In this document: piece after piece, positions 33,001-43,698 of the stretch
Numbering within the stretch: position 1 is the stretch's first letter
Layout of the letters: every line of letters starts with the position of its first letter
Origin: Odontesthes bonariensis
Taxonomy: Eukaryota > Chordata > Actinopteri > Atheriniformes > Atherinopsidae
Reading direction: 5' to 3'
Assembly (NCBI RefSeq): GCF_027942865.1
Contig: NC_134510.1
Span: 7,598,001-7,662,000 of the forward strand
DNA length: 64,000 nt
The notes under the pieces: generated by a model
The model's input: only the letters and a program-made list of their open reading frames with translations
Told to the model about the DNA's origin: nothing
Database searches by the model: none
Position numbers and translations under genes: made by a program

Positions 33001-34856
33001 GTTGATCACAGTATCTTATTACACAGACTTGAACATGTTATTGGGATTAAAGGAACTGGATTAGGCTGGTTTAAGTCATATTTATCTGATAGATTTCAGT
33101 TTGTTCTTGTAAATGAAGAATCTTCCTCACACACCAGAGTAAGTCATGGAGTTCCCCAGGGTTCTGTGCTTGGACCGATTCTTTTCACTTTATACATGCT
33201 TCCATTAGGTAACATTATTAGACAGCATGGAATAAATTTCCATTGCTATGCTGATGATACTCAGCTGTACTTATCTATAAAACCAGAGGAACCCAATAGG
33301 TTGGTCAGACTACAAGCATGTCTTAAAGACATAAAGACCTGGATGACTCAGAACTCTCTGCTGCTAAATTCAGACAAAACTGAAGTCGTTATCTTTGGAC
33401 CTGAGCACTTCATGGAGAAATTTTCTTTATGTAGTTTCTCTAGATTGTTGTCCCCTCTTTTCTGTCCTAACAAACCCCCGCTGGTCGAGGCGGATGGCCA
33501 CCCTTCCTGAGTCTGGTTCTGCCAGAGGTTTCTTCCTGTTAAAAGGGAGTCGTTCCTTTCCACAGTCGTCTCAGGCACGCTCAGGACGGGAGGTTGGACT
33601 GAAACTTGTCTTCAGTCCAAATCTGTTGGTTTCTTTAGCGAGGAAACTGTTTTTGAATTGGCTCTATATGCATGAATTGGATTATTTTGAAATTAATTAT
33701 GATTACAATGAATTGAATTCCAGTTGGCTTGAATTGGACTATACTATTTAAGTGGCTTGAGATGACATTTGTTGTAATTTGGCGCTATATAAATAAACTG
33801 AATTGAGTTCCTGCAGATGTTTTTATTAAACTCGCTGTGTGTGTGACTTCTGTCTGTCCCAGTTCCTCCAGTTCGTCCTCCTCCACCTCCCATCATGAGA
33901 CCAGCCTTTGTCCCACACATCCTGCAGAGACCTGGTAGGATCACCACTGGATTTCTCACTCACTGAATTATTCCATAAGATTTGTATCCGAGTGCTGCAC
34001 GTTAGACGGGTGCTGTGCCTGAAAGTGTCATATTATACAGTGATGTGTGGTACTGAAACCGGTTCTGAGGTACAGAGGAACCAGAAGATGAGTGAGGGAT
34101 GTTTCAGTGGGGTGAGAAGCCCTGGGAGCTGCTTTAAACCATTTTAAAAGATACCTGTTTAAACCTGACTGAAAGCTCATCAGACACACAATTTTCCACT
34201 ACATTTGTAAAAAAGGAAAAAGAAAAAAGGTGGGGGGGGTATTGAGAAAGTGATACATAAAAACTTCCAGCTGGAGGAGGGTATACACTTTTCTTGCATT
34301 ACTGCACGATAGAAAGAATCCCCGTATGATCCGACATCTTGTACAACCACCCTTTGCAGCAAAAACTTCAAAGTATATAAATGTATATACTGTGTGTGTG
34401 TGTGTGTGTGTATTTGTTAATAATAGCACTATGCCGTTAGGTGGTCAAAGGCTGCCGATGATGCGTGGTCCTCCAATAGCGCCTCCTATGCCCCGACCCC
34501 CTCCACCTCCTCCGATGATGGTCCCTCCTTCCCTGCAGGGTCCAATGCCTCAGGGCCCCTCTCAGCCTATCCAACACATGGCAGCTGCTCCTCAGGTCGG
34601 TAAACCCCGTCAGCCTTTTACAGCACTGTTTCACTTCTTATTGGAATGTTGTCAGCAGTCACTGTTTGTGGACAGAGGAAAAAGTGCTTCCTCTTAACAC
34701 CATCTATCGCAGGTGCTTCCTCCCTGCAGCTGTCAGACTTCACAGCCAGTTGTGCTCCCAGGGGACCCCACACTCACTAAGACTGAGACAGTTTAATGTG
34801 CAATAATATACCAACCAGATATATTCCCAACCGTGCAATGGTGTACATTAAAACAC

Positions 34857-34905
<49 letters not shown>

Positions 34906-37900
34906 TTAATTTTTAACAATATATTGTTATTTTTTTTTTTTATTTTTTTTTTTAATAGTAAAATTTTTTTAAATAATATACATCATATGTGTATATGTTA
35001 TAGAAACAATATATATTGTTATTAAATTTTTTTTATATATACTATTTTTGGTATTTTATTTTATTTTTTTTATCTCTTGCTGTTGCAACATAAAAATGTC
35101 CCACTGTGGGACGGATAAAGGTATTCTTCTTCTTATTAGCATCATTGCTAATCGTTTAGCTAAAATTACTACTGTGTTTGCTGGTGTTTGCCCTCAGGTT
35201 CGTAATATAGCCTCGATGGTGTCGGCTCCGCCTGCCAGACAGGGAGCCCCGCCCTCCATGAAACCAACACCATCCATCATCCAGGCAGCACCAACCGTGT
35301 ACTCTGCTCCTTCTGCCACTATGGGACAGAAGAGAAATGATGTCCGGGCTCAAAGACAAGCCAGAATGGTACTTGCATCTTGATCAGTGCATGAACAATG
35401 TGTGTTCATGTTTTTATTTTTAGAGCAATGCTCATTAAAAGGAAACTCTGGCTTACTGCTCACTGTATTAGAAATATAGGGCTGCGGTTGTGTATTAGTA
35501 AACATGAAACCGGTTGTGACGCATGTCATGAAGACGAGGGCTGAGCAATTTTATCGATACTGTGATACATATCGATACTTCGTTTCCCGATAAAGTATCT
35601 TTTTTTTTTTGTTTTTTGTTTTAGCTGCGAGTATCGATTTATTTATTATTTTTTTTAAAGCAAACTTTATTGAAAAGTCAGACGTTACAATTAGTGAAAA
35701 CACAGAACATTAAGGTAATACAATACAATGCCGGGGGGTCACGTTATACAAAACAGTGATAAATGAGTTCATGAAAATGTCGTATAAAGTGCACAGCTCT
35801 CACGTTTGTGACACGTTCGTTTGTTTCTGTTTGTCTGGCTGTGTTGTCCTACCGGTTCAAAGGTTGGACCACCAGTCCAATCAGCGTCTATTCATGTCAA
35901 ATCACACTGTCCCTTTATTTCCCCCAGAAAATGATGTAAGTGTATCGTATCGAATCCTATGGCATCGTTGGCTGAATATCGTGTATCGTATCGTATCGTA
36001 TCGTATCGTGAGATTAGAGACGGTCTCTGTTTGAGCTGTGTGTTGTCAGTGTATGAACCAGAGGGAGGGGTGTGCATCTTTCAGGAGGAGCTGGCAGCAC
36101 GGGTTGCAGAGCAGCAGGCAGCAGTAATCGCAGCCGGCCTTCTCGACAAGAAGGAGAATGACGACAGCGGCGCCGTCATCGGTCCAAGCATGCCTGAGCC
36201 TGAGCCCCCCCACACCGAGGTGAGTTTCCAGCTTTGCTCTGAGCCCTTAGTCCCGCATCTTTCAACATGTTCCACGCACTGATGCTGTCAGAAGTAGCCG
36301 AAAGACAGAAGGCTTCGTGCACAATTTGGTCGAAGGTTGTTGCATAACAGCCCAGTAGAAGGGAAAAGGGTCACCGGTCACTTTGCAGCCATTAAAGTTT
36401 GTAGCAGCTGACTTCCATCTGCGCCACATGGAAGAACATTTGGCCTCCAGCATTTGTTCTTCTAACAGAACATGGTTCTAAATGTGAAAGGCTTCCTAAA
36501 CTTGGGAAATAGTGTCTGAAGTGTCACTAAACAAGATCTTCTGACTTAATGCTGATACCAAGGAAAACACTTGATACCATTTTTCATACTACAGGGAAAA
36601 TGACTAAATATTGTAATAAACAAGGCTGCAGACTGACGTCACCAGCATAAGAATGGAGCAATGCTTCCAACACTTTTCTTCTTTTTTTTTTTTTTAAATG
36701 AATCCATGATATCGCAGAGTAAATAATTATTTTCCAAGAAAGAAATCTAGTTATTCTGTTTGTTTTTAAGCACAGAGGCCAAAGAGTTCAATAAATCCTT
36801 TAATACTTGGCCCTTTCTCCCAGATAAAACATTGCTATTTCTGTAGGTTTATTACTGACACATTCATCAGGATGGAATGATGTTAGGATGGAATGAATGA
36901 TGATGTGTGGAGCTGCATGCCGACTGAAGTCATTTGGTTGACTCACCACTCACTTCCATAGAGAGAGCAAATGAATGAGAAGCTGCACAGTTGCATGGTT
37001 CTGTGAGCAGAGGGGCCTGAGAACTGAAGGCTCGGCCTCCCGTTCCACCTGAAGAAACTCTGGGAACCACAAGCACACCTAGGTGCTCTGCTGGGATAAC
37101 ATGCTGCAGCCAGGTCACCTTGATTGAGTTTGTACATGCAGAGATGTTACATTCCTTTCTAACCTCGACAAGGAGTCGGTGAAGTTATTTGTAACTGGAG
37201 AAATCTGATCTCTTCTGTTGGTTCCTGGTTGGGTCATTTTGGCTCGGCTCGAGGCTTCTCATAGAGCTAATGGGACATCGTGTCAAAGGGAATTTCATCA
37301 TGAGGTTCTTTCTGACTGCAGAAACTTAATTGTTTCCTTTTTATTTGGTTCTGTACCGCAGGAAGTCCATAGAAATCCCTTTGCAGAGTCTTTATTCTTT
37401 TAGTTCCTGCCTTGAAGTAGATGCTCTGTTGGCTTGACCAATAACTGTAGTTACATCATCAGAGAAGTGCAAAAAAAAACAAAAGAGGTAAAGTGTTGCC
37501 CATAAAAACCTCTGTGAGTATGCATTATATAGAGTACCATGATCACACCCTTCCGGAGTATTCATGGAGGGTTTCCCTAAACTGACTGAGTGTTTCAGCC
37601 GGACGGTTCATCGTTTTGGAAGAAATCTCACAGGAAATCCAGATTTATTTATTTATTTTCTGCAGGCCAGTGTTACTGTTCATCTCAGAACTGTGCGCTG
37701 GCGTCACACAGGTAAAGCCATCATGTGATGTCTGGGTGTGTGTTTTCCAGCCCGTTGAAAGCGCTGCAGAAGACAAGAAGAAGGGAAAGAACGAGAAGGT
37801 GAAGAAGTGCATCCGCACGGCAGCGGGGACGTCCTGGGAGGACCCGAGTCTGCTGGAGTGGGAATCAGGTAAAGAACTGTCTGCAGGCTGCAGGACACAC

Positions 37901-40701
37901 AGAAATGTTGCTCTTCTCAACCTACTGCAGTGTTGTCACAACGAGGATTTCGATCATATGTTCAGTTGTAGAAAGATATCGATCATGTAAAGACCTGCAG
38001 AAACCAAATTTTCCTTGCTGTCATATGGAGCCTGTTCCTTAGAATCTTCAGATCCCTGATACAGCTTCAGTCAGAGAAGCTGAGGCACCTGTAAACAACC
38101 ACCGCTAACGACTCGCAGCAAAGCAGACAGGAGCCCGTCTGTCACCGCAGGGACTGTCAGTACTTCCAACCAGTGGCGGCTCCTGACATTTTTTTTAGGT
38201 AGTGCAATTTCCAGTCTGTGAAAGCTGCATCAGAGTGTGCAGTGCGAAGCTGAACCGATTGCACTGATGCAAACCTGTTATGTTCCCACACAGGAAATAA
38301 AATGTCCAATCGTCCAGAAACTCCTTGTCTTCCTTAAATAAACACAACGCAGAGTCGAGGGGTTATTTGGTCTGCAAAATAACCAAAGTGACTCTGCAAT
38401 TTCCCCCGTTATGTCCATAAGGACCATAAAAGTCCATAGGACTGAGGTATATTTGTCTAGGTAGCATAATTTATTGTAATAATTTTAAATCATTTTTTGT
38501 TATTTTTTGCATAATTTGCCAATCAGTTAATATAACACCTTAACCATTATTTATTTATTTTCCTCATATTGTTCCAGGATTCTATGAAATAAGTAAACAC
38601 ATAAGCTCTTAATGATAAGATTCATTCAATTTTCATTCTAAAGAATGTAATTAAAATGACAACATATAAATCCAAGTCAAGTGTTTATTGAAGTTTTGGA
38701 AAATATGACTTAGAAAAGCATAACCAGTTGTCAAACATGGTTAAGTGCAGCTTACTTATGTGAGATTTCTCTCTTTTTTAAATATAATACTGCACCATTA
38801 ACAATGAATGTGTCATTATACATTCTGCTATCATTGTCAACATTATATGAAAGATTTAAATCATTACAAGTCAATGATTGAGCACAGAAGGGTAAGTTAT
38901 TTAGCTACAAAATACTACCTGGAAAAATAGCAGGGTTGGTGGAGCCCTGGGTTTCATCTTTGCCTCGCAAGGCGAGCCCGAAAATCCTGCAAAATTCTTC
39001 CAAACTTCCTTCTCCGCATTAGTACGACGACTAAAGGGTACTTCTGTCAGAAACACTAACGTATTGTTGCACTCGCCATCTTCTTCATAGAATGTTTTTT
39101 TTTTTTTTTCTTTATTGAAAACCACAATGTTACAACAACAAGTAGAATGTTCATGGTCCCGCGCAACAGACATATGACGAAAGCACGTTGTGCGTCGTTT
39201 GTGCGAGCACATAAACCCTCATAGAAAATGCATTGGGAGCAGGATTTTTGAAAAAAACCGAGGTCCCATTCATGTCAATGGGAGCTTCCTGGTGCAAATT
39301 CGAGCCTGACAGAAATCGCACAAAATGGGCGTAGCAACACCAGGCGCGACCTTAATCTGATTGGACAATGACATATACAACCAGTTTGCCTACAGCAGAT
39401 CAGTCCCACCTTAGCAACTAGATAAAAAAAAAAAAAAAAAAAAAACTCCGTGTTTGGTAGTGCGTCGCACAAATCGCCCCTATGGAGGAGCCGCCGCTGC
39501 TTCCAACGTATTTTTGATCGCCGTATTTTTCCAGAATAAGTTTTATTTTCCCTTCCTCTGCTCCGGGTGCTTCCCACAGTGTCGTAGACGAACACACAAA
39601 GTGCTGAATATTTAGAAAGTTAGCATGAGAGAGGCACGTAGAAGTGCTTTTTCACTGTCTGACTCTTTGATGCTGGAGCAGTGTGTGTCTGACCCTTCTT
39701 TCCTCCCTGTGTTGCAGATGATTTTCGTATATTCTGTGGAGATCTTGGTAATGAGGTCAACGATGACATACTGGCGAGGGCCTTCAGCAGATACCCATCT
39801 TTCCTTAAAGCTAAGGTGGGCTGTTTCTGTGAGCACATTGAGAGAAAGAGAGCGCCACAACCCTGGTTGTTGTGTGTTTGGCATCATTCTTGTTTGTTCT
39901 CAAGGGGGGGGGGTGTCTGGAAAAAGGACTAAAATCATAAAGAATCCCAAATGTGTGTGAAGCTGAAGCACAGGAAACACTGCTGTGGAAAACCAAATGC
40001 ACATTTTATAAAAATTGAAAAACAAATACTAGAATATCCCCCAAAAAAATCTTCAAAGAGCAAAATATTTATTTGATGGCGAGCTTTACATCCCCATTTT
40101 GGGGAAAATGCTGTTATTGGACAGCATATCTGTTAAAAAGAAACAAAAACCTTTTAAATTCATCTCACAACTTTTTCTTTTTTATGCTTCTCTGTCGCTA
40201 TTCGTCAATCCGTCTCCGTAGTCACGGAGATGCTCTCCGTCCTTTCGGGCTGTCGGATACGCAAGGCAGTTCACCTCCCGATCAGTAGGCGGCGCTACGT
40301 TAGACGACCCTATGGTGAAAGTGGTTGATTGATTGTTCACCTTCCGGCTCCGTTCCACTCCTCACAGTGAACGATGGCGAGCGAGAGAGAAAGACTGGTG
40401 TTGGAGTTGGAGCTTGTTGATGTTGAAATGCAAACAATTTTGACCAAATATTGACCGGCACACAGTAAACTCTTTCAAAAATGGCGCTGTTGTTGTTCTG
40501 AGAGGAAGGAGCTAAACCGGAAAAGTGATTCTGGAAATGATGTTGTTAGCCGACCAATCACAACCCTTGCGGTCTCCGGATAGAGACGCGCGCAAGCCAC
40601 GGAGAGCGTCTCCGGGAGGGTCTCCGTAGGCGACCATAAATCAGCCTTAAGTCAGAAGACAGCTCTTTAGAGCTTTGCTTGCATGCTTAGCGTGACACCC
40701 T

Positions 40702-40786
<85 letters not shown>

Positions 40787-41222
40787 GTTACTGGTAACAT
40801 AACTGTGCATTCAGTGGATGAATGACATCATCATATGGACTGTTGTCACCAGGTGGTCCGAGATAAACGGACTGGGAAGACCAAAGGCTACGGCTTTGTC
40901 AGCTTCAAAGATCCAAACGACTACGTCCGAGCCATGAGAGAGATGAACGGTCAGTTTCTGCACACACACACACACACACCCTCAACTCTGTCGTCACACA
41001 CTGGGACGTGATAACTTGGAGGCCTCTTCTCTCCACCATGTTCTGAGGTCACGCTGACACGTCTTTGGATGTAAATGTGGCCGCTCTGTGTCCCTCTTCA
41101 TCTGTTCAGGGAAGTACGTCGGCAGCCGTCCCATCAAACTCAGGAAGAGCATGTGGAAGGACCGCAATATGGAAGTGGTTCGCAAGAAACAAAAAGAGAA
41201 GAAGAAACTGGGCCTCAGATAG
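30045..41222 (+). CDS. rbm42: RNA-binding protein 42
   Basis: RBM42 is a nuclear and cytoplasmic RNA-binding protein with one C-terminal RRM; the family is linked to hnRNP K and to splicing and stress granules. Coding exons: 30045-30100, 31976-32105, 32284-32353, 33863-33934, 34441-34595, 35198-35368, 36085-36219, 37751-37868, 39718-39815, 40853-40949, 41110-41222. They join to 1,215 bp (404 aa) with consistent phases. Residues 1-30 (KSGEERLKEMEAEMALFEQE) are diagnostic. The middle is Pro/Met-rich (MPRPPPPPPMMVPP), followed by a helical stretch (QRQARMEELAARVAEQQ). RRM: RNP2 IFCGDL at 307-312, RNP1 KGYGFVSF at 346-353, then a basic end (KKQKEKKKLGLR). It is shorter than human RBM42 (about 480 aa), mainly in the N-terminal and proline-rich parts. 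The acceptor at 34440 was chosen over one at 34426, which would hit a stop. Confidence 0.97.
30485..30800 (-). pseudogene. Tc1 element end fragment
   Basis: The run from TAAATTCAACCTCAGATGAAC through CACAGAAGCAGTGTGTGAAA to CATGGTTGTGGAGGA closely follows 44375-44570, the 3' portion of the Tc1 copy in ppox. Only the end is left, in rbm42 intron 1. Confidence 0.7.
32830..33810 (+). mobile_element. L2/Rex1-like LINE fragment in an rbm42 intron
   Basis: Encodes [37 protein letters not shown] and [13 protein letters not shown] of a LINE reverse transcriptase (to about 33410). It then jumps directly to the 3' UTR and the GGCGCTATATAAATAAACTG terminus (33781-33800). The C-terminal part of the protein is deleted, and it is 5'-truncated. 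Confidence 0.88.
34680..35120 (+). mobile_element. LINE 3' end interrupted by TG/TA repeats
   Basis: CTTAACACCATCTATCGCAGG and AGCTGTCAGACTTCACAGCC followed by GGACCCCACACTCACTAAGAC are the end of a LINE protein region. The tail, GTCCCACTGTGGGACGGATAAAGGTATTCTTCTTC (35098 onward), is a classic non-LTR 3' end. Between them is a (TG)n(TA)n tract at 34863-34905. Confidence 0.6.
35550..36010. repeat. ATCGATAC/GTATCG-rich repeat in an rbm42 intron
   Basis: Begins GGCTGAGCAATTTTATCGATAC and ends in a CGTATCGTATCGTATCGTAT run (about 35985-36009). The two ends are roughly inverted, as in a non-autonomous DNA transposon. Class and exact borders are not clear. Confidence 0.5.
36290..37740. other. rbm42 intron, nothing clear
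   Basis: No exon between the coding exons ending at 36219 and starting at 37751. A fragment near 37010-37085 (CCTGAGAACTGAAGGCTCGG) resembles the LINE 3' region near 21100. Confidence 0.5.
38171..39499. mobile_element. hAT-type non-autonomous transposon with 8-bp target duplication
   Basis: The ends CAGTGGCGGCTCC (38171) and GGAGCCGCCGCTG (ending 39499) are 13-bp inverted repeats with one mismatch. Both sides are flanked by CTTCCAAC (38163-38170 and 39500-39507), the 8-bp duplication of hAT elements. The 1,329-bp interior has no transposase. It holds poly-T stretches at about 39100-39114 and a poly-A run at 39424-39444 that may be further insertions. It lies in the rbm42 intron before the first RRM exon. 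Confidence 0.92.
40165..40652. mobile_element. Harbinger-like MITE
   Basis: The right end reads CTCCGTAGGCGACCATAAATCAGCCTTAA. The left part has matching CCGTCTCCGTAGTCACGGAGATGCTCTCCGTCC motifs in inverted relation. The AAGGCTGATTTATGGT-type end is typical of fish Harbinger-type elements. The exact left border is unclear. Confidence 0.55.
40707..40785. repeat. (TG)n microsatellite upstream of an RRM exon
   Basis: About 39 TG units ending 67 bp before the rbm42 exon at 40853. A (CA)n tract of about nine units follows the exon at 40961-40979. Confidence 0.98.
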
Positions 41223-41373
41223 TTTTTAGGCGAGTGAAGGTGTGTGTGTGCGTGTGTGTGCGTGCGTGTTCTGCTCTCCAGTGGACACAAACTGTTGTGA
41301 GATCTTATTTTGAGATGTCCGGTTAAGAGATGAGAAATGTATTTGTTGTTTATACTCTCACTGTAGCTCCTTG

Positions 41374-41379
41374 AATAAA
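41374..41379 (+). terminator. rbm42: rbm42 polyadenylation signal
   Basis: AATAAA about 150 bp after the stop codon; a second candidate (GAAATAAACC) lies near 41406. Confidence 0.7.
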
Positions 41380-41419
41380 ACCACACCCGTCATCGGTTCT
41401 TGTTGGAAATAAACCACCA

Positions 41420-43240
41420 GCTGCTTTGTTTTCATCATTTTAGCTCTTGAGCTATTGGATCCATTCAGGTCCATTCTGTGGAAATAAATGGTTCCCAGAC
41501 TCTTTGGCTGATGTCTTTTGAAACATATTTATAGGCCGAAAGAAAATATTCGGTTTTTCACAATCAAAAAGGGAAATTCAGAAAATGTTTCTTTAATTTC
41601 ATTATCTAATCAAGGCACATAAATAATCCTGAGGTCAGCAATAGTATCCTGATATTTAAGTTGGGAAACAACTGGTTTAAATGACCCAAAATCAAAAAGC
41701 CTTAAATGGTTCATGTGTAACCATGTGCATTCATGACCTCAGTCAGTAATGCAAGGTATGCCTGTCCAAATCAGTCAGCAATGCAGTGAGAGCTCTGAGG
41801 GAAACTCGGCACTGAAGAAACCCGCTCAGAGATGCTGATCCTTCTCAGCCTGGCTGTGACAAACACTCAATGTACAGCTCAATCAAAAATGCATCAAGCC
41901 CATGTTAAATTCGGACTTATCGTGAAGTCCTGTTTTAATGACAAATGATTCACGTCATAATGTTCTGCCCCATACATTCCCAACATCGACTCCATTTGTG
42001 TCGTAGCCAGCTGTATTGTTCAAACCAAAAGCCTTCTGCTTTGTCCAGGTGAGCTTTTAAAAAGTCTTTGGTACATTTTGTTTGTCCCATGTCGAGGTCA
42101 ATGCAAGGTCAAGGTTTAGACCATCATTCTGGTAGAAAACATCAGGGCGTGTGCTGGAAAGTGGCTAACAGAGATCCACATTTTGGAGCTTCTCATCCAG
42201 AGTCTGCAGAACCTACAGACCACAGTGACAGCAAAGATGCACTCCCATCTCAGACCTGGGCCACATGTATGAATGTTGGAAATGGATTTTATTTTTTTTA
42301 AACTGTTTCTTAGAGCAGCTTCGACCTTGTGGTGAGGAAGTGAAAAGGAAGAAAAAAAAACAAACGAGAAATAATCTAAAAACAGTTCAAAAGAACGAAC
42401 ATTTATCATTAAATAACGTCCTGCCTGCAGAGCTCTCTGATTTCCTCGTAGTCTTACCAGTTTTTTTTCCCCCCTCTTTTGCTCCAATCATGATTCCAGA
42501 ACCAACACCATGAAATGCATTTGCTCTTATGTTCTGACTCTGCACCTGTGTCTTTGTCTGCAAATGATTATTTAAGGGGGAGTTGATATTTGGTCGAGCC
42601 TAAAGTTGGGAATGGAAGCCAGGCTTGTGGACATCATTTTATGTCGGCATTACAAGAGAACCATGGATAGTCACTTTTTTTTTTAAACTTGACAAATAAA
42701 TGCAAATGCACATTTCTGTCTGTGCACTCTTACTTACAGTCATAAGTGTACAGAAAGTGTGAGGCATGTAGATACTGAAAACTGTTTTAGAGGAAGAGAC
42801 CTGCAGAAAGCCTGTTTGCAGTCTGCCGACTGCTGTGGGACAAATTAAGGCTTCAGCATCATTTCTGCTGGTTGTTGCTACAAATGAAAATTCCCAATAA
42901 TTTAAAAAAAAAAAAGAGTTATTTAACTTTACTGTATTAACCTTAGACAACATAGTTGTGTTAATGAAAGAAGACCATTGTCACTTAGATACATGGCCTG
43001 GCTCTTCCAGTGTACGTTTGAAGATAAGAAGCAGAATTCCAGGTTACTACATGATAGCTGCACATGGTTTTGTCCACAAAGTGCAGTCGGCCACTTCGGA
43101 GCCCCGAGTTAACACTGATTGCACAAACTGTTTCATATGACATACGGGAGAAAAAGCAAATGTTGTGCATGGATTGTTAATGGTACACAGAGTCAGATCA
43201 CTGGACCATTAACAGCAAACATTCCCTTTTAAGACACTGA
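41420..43240. other. Intergenic between rbm42 and ppox (convergent ends)
   Basis: No supported exon or clear transposon. Both neighbouring genes end here, so it is a tail-to-tail interval. The short frames show no recognised domain. Confidence 0.6.
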
Positions 43241-43241
43241 T

Positions 43242-43258
43242 TTTATTCATCATTTATT
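43242..43258 (-). terminator. ppox: Probable ppox polyadenylation signals
   Basis: Two AATAAA hexamers on the minus strand (43247-43242 and 43258-43253), about 440 bp past the ppox stop codon. They give a 3' UTR of ordinary length. Confidence 0.55.
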
Positions 43259-43698
43259 CATCCGTGAGATTCCAACTTCAGTTAAACTGGAACACATCAA
43301 ATCAAGCAGCTGGCTGCAACATCCACACGGTCAAATTAGCGGTGTTCAGATTAATTCAGCCGTTTCTCCAGAAAAATGATGTGAGAGAGAGGAAGAGAGA
43401 AAGACTGCACTGCCAGCAGCTATACTTTACAGATGCAACTATTTCTGATGACAAAGAGTTCTGAAATAAATATGTGAAAGTCTCTCCGAACATTCTTGGT
43501 CAGCTCCGTCCCGTAAAGAAAAAAGGCACTTCGTACAGTTCGTCTGTGAATCGAGAGGATCTGCTTCGGTTAGGGTGATCGTCTAAAGTTTGCATGTGAG
43601 AAGAGGAAAAAAAGAGAACAGACCTCCTCTGATAATAAATATATTAACATCTGCTCAGCAGCATGGGATTCACATGCTGCTGCCATGTTGCCGCCGCA

